DNA of 64,000 nt from UBA2185 sp964564625 (lineage in GTDB: Bacteria > Desulfobacterota > Syntrophia > Syntrophales > UBA2185). Location: the NCBI GenBank assembly GCA_964564625.1, contig CAZMBE010000001.1, positions 85,050-149,049 of the forward strand, in the 5' to 3' direction. A program made the position numbers and the translations under genes. The notes under the pieces are model-generated. The model ran no database searches, was not told where the DNA came from, and saw only the letters and a list, made by a program, of their open reading frames with translations. Of the stretch, positions 1-7,629 are shown in pieces. Positions within the stretch are counted from its first letter, which is position 1. Each line of letters starts with the position of its first letter.

Positions 1-899
1 CTACTTATTCCTCCTTGTGTATCGACAACCCGGCCGGTATCATTCATAAAGTCGCCATAAAAGGTGCCGAATGAATTGTTATTGATGAAGTACCTGAATT
101 CAACTCCTTCTTTAAATCCCCTCTTGCTCATATAGCGCTGATAAAATGTAGCATCCGTATTTTCTGAAATCGCCCAGTAAAAAGGAATCTCCACATCAGC
201 GCCTAACTTGTCCCGGGAATAGGAAAGATGGGGGAGGAGGAACCCCGACTGACGGGTCGTCTTCGCAGGGAACAAAAAATACGGAATGTAGAAAACGGGA
301 ATATCTTTAGCCAGCAATTTGCTGTTTTTCAACGTGCCATACCCGTCGATGGTTACATTCAGTTCACTCCCCGTCAATCGCCAATCGGGAGAAATTCCGT
401 CACACGTGGTCGCCGTGGCATCATTGATGCGGTATGTCGCCTCCCCTGTTTTTTCTATTGTTGACCCCGAGAGATAAAAATGATTTTTTGCGAGAAACAT
501 TTTGCCTTCATACGCAATCCCGGTTTCTGTTTCTATATTGAATGTAACTTTGTCCCCCTCGAGGATATCATTGTTACTTATGAGCATTACGTCCCCTTCT
601 GCGAGTGCCTCATTGGATGTCCTGTTAAGGGTTGCAGATTCCGCCAAGAGCAAACCACCAGAAAAGACTATGAGAACATCTCCTTTTGCGTCATAGGTAT
701 CCTTTGCCTTGTCATAGGAGATGCTGTGTGCTTCGATTGTGACCGGTCCCTTGGAAGGATCAACCTTAGCTGCACCAAAACTGTGAACAGGAAAGAAAGA
801 AAGCAGAAAGATTACACAAATAATTGCCAAGGATTCTCGCAATGACATGGGGGGCAGCTTTGCAATGGTCACATTGTAAGTGTTCGATATCTTTCTCAT
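1..899 (-). CDS. lptD: LptD (OstA) LPS-assembly outer membrane protein, 5' part only
   Basis: The minus strand is open from an ATG at 899 to the window edge, giving about 299 residues without a stop, so the C-terminal beta-barrel lies outside the window. The N-terminus has a basic start and a hydrophobic signal stretch at residues 24-43. An OstA/LptA-like beta-jellyroll follows (ITIEAHSISYDK-like, with repeated A-x-G-D-V strands around residues 50-150), then the start of the barrel with the PYFLFP and R-Q-S-G-F-L-L-P motifs typical of LptD. LptD together with LptE inserts lipopolysaccharide into the outer membrane. It begins 4 bases after the folC stop, so the two are probably co-transcribed. 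The identification is firm; the full length is unknown. Confidence 0.9.
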   Translation of the reverse strand, partial: MRKISNTYNVTIAKLPPMSLRESLAIICVIFLLSFFPVHSFGAAKVDPSKGPVTIEAHSISYDKAKDTYDAKGDVLIVFSGGLLLAESATLNRTSNEALAEGDVMLISNNDILEGDKVTFNIETETGIAYEGKMFLAKNHFYLSGSTIEKTGEATYRINDATATTCDGISPDWRLTGSELNVTIDGYGTLKNSKLLAKDIPVFYIPYFLFPAKTTRQSGFLLPHLSYSRDKLGADVEIPFYWAISENTDATFYQRYMSKRGFKEGVEFRYFINNNSFGTFYGDFMNDTGRVVDTQGGIS

Positions 900-903
900 G
901 ACT

Positions 904-2166
904 TCATGATATCTCTGAAAATACCCTTTTAATCTCACCAACGAGATAGAGAGAGCCCGTTACACAGATAAGATCATCTGAATCGGCTATGGATAACGCC
1001 CACCTTAAAGCCTCACTGGAGTTCTCCACGACCTCGATTCGATCATTGTTCTTCCATTTTTGTGCGACTGCCATAATTTCCTCCACGGGCATCGCTCTTT
1101 CTGTAACTGGTTTAGTGATAATCAGTCGATCCGATAGGGGAACCAGTTTTTTTAACATGATCCTGTAACGCTTATCTTTGAGAACACCAAAGATGAGTAT
1201 TAAGTTTTTGTATGAAAATTCATTTTTTAGTGCTTTGGAAAGGGCAGACACACCAGCTGTATTATGGGCTCCGTCCACAAGAAGCATCGGAGCATGTCGA
1301 AGGACTTCTAAACGCCCCTCCCACCGCACATCACGAATGCCATCAAAGACCGCATCATCATTGACTGCAAACCCCTTCATTGCGATAGCTTCAATAACAC
1401 CAAGGGCGACAGCGGCGTTTTCAATCTGATGCGCTCCTTTCAAAGGACACATGAGACGTTCATGCTTCTTTCTTATTCCCCTGTATGTGAAAAATCCATT
1501 ACCGAGCTTTTTGATCTTTATTTCCCTACCAATTCTAAGTAACTCTGCTCCTTTTTTTCTGCAGATATCTTCCAGAACATCAATGACGCTCTTTTGCTTA
1601 ACTGCAGTGATACATATCCCTTTATCTTTAATGATGCCACCTTTTTCCTGGGAAATGTTTCGCAGGTCCCCACCTAGATATTCTTCGTGATCAAATGAAA
1701 TATTGGATATGACAGAGACAAGTGGTGTAACCACATTAGTCGCATCAAGCCTTCCCCCCATCCCCACTTCCAACACGGCGATATCAACATCTTTTCTACA
1801 AAAATAAAGGAAGGCAACAGTAGTGAGAAATTCAAAATAGGTGATATTTTCTGTCACACTTTCTTTCACTTCCCTTATTAATTCGTGCATTTCTTCTAAT
1901 GAAATCATGTTGTTATTAACTTTTATCCGCTCTCGAATATCGATCAAGTGAGGAGATGTATACAGGCCAACACGAAAACCACCGCGGTTCAGGACTGATG
2001 CCACCATAGCTGCAATGGAGCCTTTGCCATTGGTTCCGCCAATGACAATGGTCCTGTACGAATTGTAAGGATTATTTAAACGATTAAGAAGTCGTGAGAT
2101 AGGGCCAAGACATAGACGGATATCTACACTTTTTAATCCACAGAGGCGTTCAAGGGGATCCTGCAT
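904..2166 (-). CDS. folC: Bifunctional folylpolyglutamate synthase / dihydrofolate synthase FolC
   Basis: This 420-residue cytosolic Mur-ligase-family enzyme adds glutamate to dihydropteroate and to reduced folates using ATP. The P-loop GTNGKGS lies at residues 44-50, the SPHL motif follows at about 71-74, and the E-K-G-G-I-I-K segment (174-180) carries the lysine that is carbamylated in this family. A DGAHN motif marks the C-terminal domain. The length is normal and the ATG start fits. The gene sits between a metallohydrolase gene upstream and lptD downstream. A folC-lptD linkage is plausible for deltaproteobacteria, but no functional link between the two is implied. Confidence 0.93.
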   Translation of the reverse strand: MQDPLERLCGLKSVDIRLCLGPISRLLNRLNNPYNSYRTIVIGGTNGKGSIAAMVASVLNRGGFRVGLYTSPHLIDIRERIKVNNNMISLEEMHELIREVKESVTENITYFEFLTTVAFLYFCRKDVDIAVLEVGMGGRLDATNVVTPLVSVISNISFDHEEYLGGDLRNISQEKGGIIKDKGICITAVKQKSVIDVLEDICRKKGAELLRIGREIKIKKLGNGFFTYRGIRKKHERLMCPLKGAHQIENAAVALGVIEAIAMKGFAVNDDAVFDGIRDVRWEGRLEVLRHAPMLLVDGAHNTAGVSALSKALKNEFSYKNLILIFGVLKDKRYRIMLKKLVPLSDRLIITKPVTERAMPVEEIMAVAQKWKNNDRIEVVENSSEALRWALSIADSDDLICVTGSLYLVGEIKRVFSEIS

Positions 2167-2235
2167 TTGTCGTCAGAATTTAAGTTCGATCAGACTAGGC
2201 CTTTCTAAAGGCAATACCGCAGAAGAAGGATTTGG

Positions 2236-3003
2236 TCAAATGTGAATGACCTCACCATCCTGAAGAATACGTATATTTCTATCTTTGATCATAGCAATCT
2301 CATTCTGAATAGATTCATGATATTGGAACTTCATGTGATAAAGGTATATCTGGGGATTGTGGGTGTTCAGTTTTTTCAACTCTTCTTCCAGACCTGAAGC
2401 TGTCAGGTGGCCGGTCATGTTTGCGACGTCTCGCATATCATTGGGAAGAGACGTTTCAACAAACACCGCCTTTAAGTTGCTTATGCTGTTTGCAACCTTC
2501 CACACATCTTCTGTAGGACCTGTATCCCCAATTATAACTATGGATCCTTCTTGAGATTCAATGGCATAACTGACAGTCTCAATGACGTGATTCACAAGGA
2601 CAGCCGTCACATTAATAGAATCGAGGACAACTTGTTCCCCGGGTTTGATAATCTTAAATTGCAGGACGGGGTTTTCCGGGTTGGGGAGTGAGGAAAAATC
2701 CGGCCAGATGATATTATTGAAAAGATAGGTTTTAAGTGTATCAATAATGGTATGGGTAGCGACAACAACCAGAGGATGGTCTTGCTGGAGATAGCACATA
2801 TTATCCGCAAGGAACATGATATCCCTTACATGATCAAGGTGCGCATGAGTGATAAGAACATAATTAATCTTAACCTGTTCTTCAATAGACAGCAAAGATG
2901 TAATTGTTCCTGCATCTACCAGAATATTCTCGTTCAATAAAAAACTCGTCGTATTACATCCGGGCGTATGCGATCCATGGCAACCTAATACCCTGATTTG
3001 CAT
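2236..3003 (-). CDS. Metallo-beta-lactamase-fold hydrolase, resembling class II cyclic-nucleotide phosphodiesterases
   Basis: This is a 255-residue single-domain MBL-fold protein. The metal-binding signature T-H-A-H-L-D-H lies at residues 52-58 (H53, H55, D57, H58). Further candidate ligands are a His in VLVNH, an Asp in IIGDTG and a late His near residue 225-230 in LYHMKF. The opening VLGCHGS and the HxHLDH form match the class II 3',5'-cyclic-nucleotide phosphodiesterase group better than glyoxalase II or RNase Z. The residues after HxHLDH differ from the classical PDEase_II signature, so substrate assignment is open. No signal peptide is seen, so it is probably cytosolic. Confidence 0.7.
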   Translation of the reverse strand: MQIRVLGCHGSHTPGCNTTSFLLNENILVDAGTITSLLSIEEQVKINYVLITHAHLDHVRDIMFLADNMCYLQQDHPLVVVATHTIIDTLKTYLFNNIIWPDFSSLPNPENPVLQFKIIKPGEQVVLDSINVTAVLVNHVIETVSYAIESQEGSIVIIGDTGPTEDVWKVANSISNLKAVFVETSLPNDMRDVANMTGHLTASGLEEELKKLNTHNPQIYLYHMKFQYHESIQNEIAMIKDRNIRILQDGEVIHI

Positions 3004-3161
3004 TTCTTACCATCCCCTCAATGAGAGCCAATACATAAAAAAGAATGAGCCGCAGATAAAAATTCTACTTTATCGTCTGTTAACGGCGGATAATGAATTC
3101 TGCCAAGATTGATTGTGTAAGCTTCGCACGTGATAGAACAGCTTTGCATGCGGGCTGAACG

Positions 3162-3227
3162 TTAGCACAGCTCTGTTAATGAGGCAATAACTTTATCAGC
3201 AGGGATGACTTCTTCCCAAGAGCCCAT
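3162..3227 (-). other. Unassigned 21-codon open frame in the 247-base gap below the EF-like gene
   Basis: An ATG frame encodes MGSWEEVIPADKVIASLTEL plus a final Cys, with no convincing ribosome-binding site. The composition looks protein-like, but there is no recognisable domain. It may be noise or the tail of a decayed gene. The rest of 3004-3250 shows nothing that can be named. Confidence 0.15.
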
Positions 3228-3250
3228 CAACAGCTTTTCGGGTCAGCAGA

Positions 3251-3511
3251 CTATTCAGGTACAACTCTGTAAACTTCATCCCCGGGACGCACACGATCAG
3301 AAACCCTGACACCGATAAAGTCTCCTGCTACTGCTTTCATAATCTTTTGATTGTTGGTCTCCATCGATTCAATCACACTTGTCATATCAGTAGTATGACC
3401 GGTAATTTTAATTGTATCGCCTATCTTTAACTCGCCATCTGTAATCTTTATTGCCGCAACAGAGGGCTTGGAAAAAAACTTTACGACTTCACCTATTTTT
3501 TCTTCCGCCAT
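3251..3511 (-). CDS. Small translation-elongation-factor-like protein (EF-Tu domain II fold)
   Basis: This 86-residue protein looks like an isolated beta-barrel domain II of translational GTPases. It shows the alternating V-x-x-F pattern and then L-K-I-G-D-T-I-K-I-T-G-H, a SMETN segment and G-D-F-I-G-V-R-V, as in the tRNA- and nucleotide-distal barrels of EF-Tu, SelB and IF2. There is no GTPase domain and no P-loop. An AAGGAAGGAG ribosome site lies 8 bases before the ATG, so it is clearly translated. It follows the rplQ terminator at 3641-3690 and so probably has its own promoter. Its biochemical role is unknown. Annotated relatives are usually called translation elongation factor-like protein. 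Confidence 0.75.
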   Translation of the reverse strand: MAEEKIGEVVKFFSKPSVAAIKITDGELKIGDTIKITGHTTDMTSVIESMETNNQKIMKAVAGDFIGVRVSDRVRPGDEVYRVVPE

Positions 3512-3576
3512 AACTAATTCTCCTTCCTTTGCTGCTAAGTGGTTGAGATAGAATGAAAAGCCTCACCAGTAAGAAC

Positions 3577-3640
3577 TTATCAGAAAGACTGGTCATCAGC
3601 AAAACCGACAACCCGTGATGAAGTATATTTTTTCTGATAA
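3577..3640. repeat. 10-bp inverted repeat upstream of the EF-like gene
   Basis: TTATCAGAAA at 3577-3586 and TTTCTGATAA at 3631-3640 are perfect inverted copies 44 bases apart. They lie between the rplQ terminator and the EF-like start. They could be two half-operators or a long-range RNA stem. Apart from this and the terminator, the 304-base gap 3512-3815 holds nothing identifiable. Confidence 0.4.
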
Positions 3641-3690
3641 AAAAACAAGAAAAAAAAGAAAAGCAGGGTAAGAGCGCAATCCCTGCTTTT
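3641..3690 (-). terminator. Rho-independent terminator of the ribosomal super-operon
   Basis: On the minus strand, AAAAGCAGGG (3690-3681) pairs with CCCTGCTTTT (3668-3659) around a 12-base loop and is followed by a T-rich run (3657-3641). It lies about 125 bases after the rplQ stop and before the next gene. This is a standard intrinsic terminator closing the 32-kb cluster. Confidence 0.85.
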
Positions 3691-3815
3691 ATTGAATTAC
3701 TATTTTTTAAAGATTGTAGTTTTATATTAATGCTGAATTTATTTCATTCGCGCGTACTACAAACAAACGGAACTCCTGTCAGACCATTCATTCAAGGTCG
3801 GTGTTTCTCCCGTTA

Positions 3816-4214
3816 TTACTTTTGCGAAAGAACCTTCTTCTTTGTTTGCTCCTGATCTGCTTCCCGGATAAATTCAATTATTGACATTGGCGCATTGTCC
3901 CCTATGCGACTACCCATTTTCATGATCCTTGTATACCCGCCTGTATAATCACGATATCGTGTCGAAAGCTCGTCAAAAAGCTTCGCCACAATTTCTTTAT
4001 CTCTTACAAACGAAAGTGCTTGCCTCCGCGCGTGAAGATCTCCCCTCTTGCCAAGGGTAACCATTTTTTCCGCAACCTTTCTTAACTCCTTGGCTTTGGC
4101 ATCCGTTGTGGTAATCTTTTCATATTTCAAAAGGGAAGTAACCATATTTCGCAACATAGCCTCCCTGTGACTTGAAGTTCTGCCCAGTTTCCTGCCTGTG
4201 TTCCTATGACGCAT
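3816..4214 (-). CDS. rplQ: 50S ribosomal protein L17
   Basis: This 132-residue large-subunit protein opens with the invariant MRHRNTGRKLGR segment and contains the L-A-K-R-G-D-L-H-A-R-R-Q-A region. The length is close to the usual 120-130, with a short Lys/Gln-rich C-terminal tail. It is the last gene of the super-operon and is followed by the intrinsic terminator. A 124-base gap containing a small palindrome separates it from rpoA upstream. Confidence 0.97.
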   Translation of the reverse strand: MRHRNTGRKLGRTSSHREAMLRNMVTSLLKYEKITTTDAKAKELRKVAEKMVTLGKRGDLHARRQALSFVRDKEIVAKLFDELSTRYRDYTGGYTRIMKMGSRIGDNAPMSIIEFIREADQEQTKKKVLSQK

Positions 4215-4234
4215 TTAAATACATCTCCCTTCTC

Positions 4235-4257
4235 AAATCCATTGTTAATGGATTTAT
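4235..4257. repeat. Palindromic element AAATCCAT-N3-TAATGGATTTAT, copy 1
   Basis: This is an 8-bp perfect inverted repeat (AAATCCAT/ATGGATTT) around a 5-base loop, placed 21 bases upstream of rplQ. The same 23-base pattern, differing only at the three loop bases, recurs at 7560-7582 in another gap of the same operon. Confidence 0.5.
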
Positions 4258-4338
4258 CCCCAGCCGACAGAGAAAGATAATATTGACTTCAATCATTCCC
4301 CTTGGGGTGCCTGAGGAGTTTACCCCTCAGAGATATTA

Positions 4339-5355
4339 TCATTTCGTGACTGTGCTCTCACTTTCTTTATTTTCATCTTTAGTCCAGGGAGGAAAATCTA
4401 ACTTCATACCGAAGCTAAGCCCCATTTCTGCAAGAATTTCCTTTATTTCGTTCAGAGACTTCCTTCCAAAATTTTTGGTCTTAAGCATTTCTGCCTCTGT
4501 CTTTTGAACCAGCTCCCCGATCAAGTTAATACCAGCATTTTTTAAGCAGTTAGCCGATCTTACGGAAAGTTCCAGATCATCAACATGTCTTAAGAGGTTT
4601 TCATTTACTGTTTCTTCTTCTTTAACTACTTCCTGCTGCTCTTCCTCATCAACCTCATCAAAGTTGATAAATATATCCAATTGGCCTTTGAGTATCTTTG
4701 CTGCATACGCAAGAGCATCTTCAGGCAAAACACTTCCGTCCGTCCAAACTTCCACGATAAGTCGGTCATAATCGGCGATTTGTCCTACCCTCGCATGAGT
4801 AACCGTATAATTGACTTTTTTAATCGGCGAAAAGGCTGCATCAATATTGATCGTCCCTTCCGGTTGATCGGCAGTTCTTTCACTTCGTGCAGGCACATAC
4901 CCCTTACCTGTCTTCACAACAAGTTCCGCCTTAAATTTTTCGCCGCTGGAGAGGGTCGCAATGTGGTGATCAGGATTAAGAATCTCTAGTGACCCGTCAG
5001 TAATAATATCTGCTGCAGTTATCGCCCCCTCCCGAGAGGTATCAATATACACCATTTTAGGCCCATCCTCATGCAGCTTTACGCGGACACCCTTCATGTT
5101 TAATATAATGTCAGCTACATCTTCTTTAACCCCAGGAATTGTTGAATATTCATGGAGAACCCCATCAATTTTCAATGAGATAATAGCAGCTCCCTGAATA
5201 GACGACAAAAGCACTCTTCTGAGAGCATTTCCGAGAGTAATACCAAATCCTCTTTCTAAAGGCTGACAAGAAAATTCGCCATAAAAGCGCGAATGGGTGC
5301 TTTCATCAATTTCAATTCGTTTGGGTCGTATTAAACTGCGCCAGCACTTTTGCAT
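4339..5355 (-). CDS. rpoA: DNA-directed RNA polymerase subunit alpha
   Basis: This 338-residue subunit is the assembly platform for beta and beta-prime. The N-terminal domain shows the family block G-F-G-I-T-L-G-N-A-L-R-R-V-L-L-S-S at about residues 36-52. The C-terminal domain after an acidic linker (E-E-E-Q-Q-E-V-V) has the LRHVDDLELSVRSANCLK helix that contacts UP elements and activators, then two helix-hairpin-helix segments. The ATG start gives a slightly long N-terminus (MQKCWRSLIRPKRIE), normal for the family. It lies 47 bases after rpsD. Confidence 0.97.
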   Translation of the reverse strand: MQKCWRSLIRPKRIEIDESTHSRFYGEFSCQPLERGFGITLGNALRRVLLSSIQGAAIISLKIDGVLHEYSTIPGVKEDVADIILNMKGVRVKLHEDGPKMVYIDTSREGAITAADIITDGSLEILNPDHHIATLSSGEKFKAELVVKTGKGYVPARSERTADQPEGTINIDAAFSPIKKVNYTVTHARVGQIADYDRLIVEVWTDGSVLPEDALAYAAKILKGQLDIFINFDEVDEEEQQEVVKEEETVNENLLRHVDDLELSVRSANCLKNAGINLIGELVQKTEAEMLKTKNFGRKSLNEIKEILAEMGLSFGMKLDFPPWTKDENKESESTVTK

Positions 5356-5402
5356 ATTTTTTATTCCCTACCCTTCGGGTAATTATTTAGAACAACACAG
5401 TA

Positions 5403-6029
5403 TTACTTAGAATAAAGTTCAACTACTAACTGCTCCTGAACTGGCATAACTAATTCTTCACGGGATGGAAGAGTTTTCACCACACCTTTAAAGTTATCCT
5501 TGTCCAGTTCCAACCATTGTGGTATACCCCGCCTGGCAACTATTTCCATTGCCTCAAGTATTTTTCCAACCTTCCTGCTCTTCTCCTTTACCTGGATTTC
5601 ACTTCCCACACCAACCAGATATGATGGTACATTTACCGGCTTCCCATTAACTAAAAAATGATTATGCCTTACCAACTGTCTTGCCTCGTTCCTCGAATTG
5701 GCAAAACCTATTCGAAAGACCATATTATCGAGGCGCCTTTCTAAGAAAAGCAAGAGATTTGTACCTGTTATCCCTTTCTGTCTATCAGCTTTTTCAAAAT
5801 ACCCCCTGAATTGCCTTTCCAGAAGGCCATACATCCTTTTAAGTTTTTGTTTTTCCCTTAACTGTACACCATAATCAGAATATTTTCTGCGAATCTGGCC
5901 ATGATCACCCGGGGCATAATTCCTTCTTTCGAAGGCACACTTATCACTATAACACCTGTCGCCTTTGAGAAAAAGTTTCAACCCTTCTCTGCGACACAAC
6001 CTACACACGGATTCTTTATACCTTGCCAA
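5403..6029 (-). CDS. rpsD: 30S ribosomal protein S4, zinc-binding form
   Basis: This 208-residue primary 16S rRNA-binding protein has an N-terminal zinc site formed by C9, C12, C26 and C31 (CRLC...CYSDKC), so it is the C-plus paralogue type. The S4 RNA-binding domain follows at about 98-160 (RLDNMVFRIGFA). The start is TTG at 6029 with GGGAGG upstream and no nearby ATG alternative. In other bacteria S4 represses the alpha operon. The 182-base spacer upstream (6030-6211) has imperfect hairpins but no recognisable S4 pseudoknot. Confidence 0.96.
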   Translation of the reverse strand: MARYKESVCRLCRREGLKLFLKGDRCYSDKCAFERRNYAPGDHGQIRRKYSDYGVQLREKQKLKRMYGLLERQFRGYFEKADRQKGITGTNLLLFLERRLDNMVFRIGFANSRNEARQLVRHNHFLVNGKPVNVPSYLVGVGSEIQVKEKSRKVGKILEAMEIVARRGIPQWLELDKDNFKGVVKTLPSREELVMPVQEQLVVELYSK

Positions 6030-6211
6030 AAAAACCTCCCATTATTCGAAATTCGAAATCCTAATAATTGATTACTAACCTCATTCAAATTAAAAAATGT
6101 GAAACGTACACATAGGAAACTACGGACCCTTAGGCTCATTTCCAAGCTAAAGGTCGCTTCGACTAAGTCAATTCTCTGCGGCTTTTCCTGAAAAAGCCAG
6201 TTCTTATTGAA

Positions 6212-6604
6212 CTATACTCTCCTTCTTTTCGGAGGACGGCACCCATTATGAGGAATAGGTGTGACATCTCTGATAAGGCTGATATTCAGCCCAGCTACCT
6301 GTAAAGATCTTAATGCTGATTCCCTACCTGACCCAGGTCCTTTCACATACACTTGAACCTTCCTCATTCCCTGTTCCTTCGCCTTTTTAACTGCATCCTC
6401 GGCTGCCACTTGCGCTGCGAAAGGGGTGCTTTTTCTTGAACCTTTAAATCCTTGTGTCCCAGAAGACGACCAGGCGATCACATTGCCGCTGGGATCTGTG
6501 ATTGTTATAATTGTATTGTTAAAGGTAGATTGAATGTGTACTACCCCCTCGGGTATATTCTTTTTTTCCTTTTTTTTCCCTGTTCTTCTCGATTGTTTTG
6601 CCAT
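6212..6604 (-). CDS. rpsK: 30S ribosomal protein S11
   Basis: This 130-residue platform protein begins with a Lys-rich tail and carries the conserved I-Q-S-T-F-N-N-T-I-I-T-I-T-D and K-G-P-G-S-G-R-E-S-A-L-R blocks. It ends in the typical H-N-G-C-R-P-P-K-R-R-R-V. The length is normal and the start is ATG. It sits 22 bases after rpsM. Confidence 0.97.
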   Translation of the reverse strand: MAKQSRRTGKKKEKKNIPEGVVHIQSTFNNTIITITDPSGNVIAWSSSGTQGFKGSRKSTPFAAQVAAEDAVKKAKEQGMRKVQVYVKGPGSGRESALRSLQVAGLNISLIRDVTPIPHNGCRPPKRRRV

Positions 6605-6626
6605 CTCTCCTCCGGATCAGCACGTG

Positions 6627-6995
6627 CTATTTCTTTTTACCGGCAATTGACCGTCGCGGTCCCTTCCGAGTACGTGAATTCGTACTTGTTCTTTGACCCC
6701 TGACTGGAAGTCCTTTCCTATGTCTCAATCCACGATATGCTCCAAGGTCCATTAACCGCTTGACTGACATCGATATTTCCCGTCGCAAATCGCCTTCAAC
6801 CTTGAGATCCTTATCGATAATATTTCTTATAGAGGTAATTTCTGAATCAGCAAGATCATCTGTTTTTTTATCATAATGTACATTTGCCTTCTCAAGAATA
6901 TCTCGCGCTTTACTTCTTCCTATTCCATATATATACGTTAACGCGATTTCCATTCTCTTGTTTTTGGGTAAATCCACTCCTGCAATTCTTGCCAC
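6627..6995 (-). CDS. rpsM: 30S ribosomal protein S13
   Basis: This 122-residue head protein contacts the P-site tRNA and bridges to the 50S. It opens with A-R-I-A-G-V-D-L-P and contains the Y-G-I-G-R-S-K-A helix-hairpin-helix. It ends with the conserved basic tail R-G-Q-R-T-S-T-N-S-R-T-R-K-G. The start is GTG with AGGAGG 8 bases upstream. Confidence 0.97.
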   Translation of the reverse strand: MARIAGVDLPKNKRMEIALTYIYGIGRSKARDILEKANVHYDKKTDDLADSEITSIRNIIDKDLKVEGDLRREISMSVKRLMDLGAYRGLRHRKGLPVRGQRTSTNSRTRKGPRRSIAGKKK

Positions 6996-7031
6996 CTGAT
7001 AACCTCCTGATAATGAAGAACTATTCCCTAT

Positions 7032-7145
7032 CTATCCTTGTCTCTGCTTGTGCTTGGGATTCTCACAAATAACCCTCAAAACACCACGTCTTTTGATAAT
7101 CTTACATTTATCACAAATCTTTTTCACAGAAGATCTAACTTTCAC
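7032..7145 (-). CDS. rpmJ: 50S ribosomal protein L36
   Basis: This 37-residue protein begins MKVRSSVKKICDKCK and continues I-I-K-R-R-G-V-L-R-V-I-C. The zinc ligands C11, C14, C27 and H32 are all present, so this is the zinc (C-plus) form. The start is GTG at 7145 with GAGGAG 8 bases upstream. It lies between infA and rpsM, its usual position. Confidence 0.95.
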   Translation of the reverse strand: MKVRSSVKKICDKCKIIKRRGVLRVICENPKHKQRQG

Positions 7146-7208
7146 AACATTCACTCCTCACGTAGATTGCTCAATGGATATTGCCACGCGCACTCTACTT
7201 ATTCCGGT

Positions 7209-7427
7209 TTATTTTGTTCTGTAAATAATCCTACCACGCGTCAAATCGTAGGGAGAAAGCTCAACAGTCACTTTATCACCAGGCAATATCTTGATAAAAT
7301 GCATCCGCATTTTACCTGAAATATGGGCGAGCACTCGGTGGCCATTTTCCAGCTCAACTCGGAACATTGCATTTGGTAAAGTTTCCACTACCTTACCTTC
7401 TACTTCGATTGGTTCTTCTTTCGCCAT
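7209..7427 (-). CDS. infA: Translation initiation factor IF-1
   Basis: This 72-residue OB-fold protein binds the A site of the 30S subunit during initiation. It shows E-G-K-V-V-E-T-L-P-N-A-M-F-R-V-E-L-E-N-G-H and ends L-S-P-Y-D-L-T-R-G-R-I-I-Y-R. The ATG start and length are standard. The 202-base gap upstream (7428-7629) is unusually long for this operon and contains a possible leader ORF and a palindrome. Confidence 0.97.
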   Translation of the reverse strand: MAKEEPIEVEGKVVETLPNAMFRVELENGHRVLAHISGKMRMHFIKILPGDKVTVELSPYDLTRGRIIYRTK

Positions 7428-7452
7428 AAAAAACCTATCTCAATCAGAGACT

Positions 7453-7527
7453 TTATAAGGTCTCACTTTGAAGGGGCATCCCTAAAACTCCTCCCCGTAT
7501 CGAGCATGGGAGACTCTGCAATTTCAC
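7453..7527 (-). other. Possible 24-codon leader ORF upstream of infA
   Basis: A GTG frame encodes MKLQSLPCSIRGGVLGMPLQ plus four residues. It contains an internal ATG that follows a strong GGGGAGGAG site by 8 bases. Its stop falls inside a small hairpin (GAGAC/GTCTC, 7446-7464). No homology is recognised, and expression is only inferred from the ribosome site. Confidence 0.2.
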
Positions 7528-7559
7528 TTTTTTATCATCTCCTATTACAGGTGGGCATT

Positions 7560-7582
7560 AAATCCATCCGTAATGGATTTAT
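7560..7582. repeat. Palindromic element AAATCCAT-N3-TAATGGATTTAT, copy 2
   Basis: This is the same 8-bp stem and 5-base loop as at 4235-4257, with 20 of 23 bases identical. It lies in the map-infA gap. Two copies inside intergenic positions of one operon suggest a small mobile or RNA-processing element. Confidence 0.5.
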
Positions 7583-7629
7583 AAGAATTTGAAAACTGAA
7601 TTCCTGATTTGCAATAGGTGAAGCAAATA

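Noticed and set aside
228..845. Plus-strand open frames of 78, 121 and 64 codons
   Set aside because: They lie antisense to the lptD coding sequence and have no family motifs. The minus-strand LptD frame is unbroken.
3162..3250. Possible selenocysteine UGA with a downstream CCCGAAAAGC/GCTCTTGGG hairpin below the EF-like gene
   Set aside because: The frame upstream of the UGA meets another stop and overlaps the EF-like gene out of phase. The loop is closer to the UGA than in known bacterial SECIS elements, and no selenoprotein motif is present.
6040..6060. TTCGAAATTCGAA palindromic stretch in the rpsK-rpsD gap
   Set aside because: Low-complexity AT-rich repeat typical of spacers, with no sign of function.
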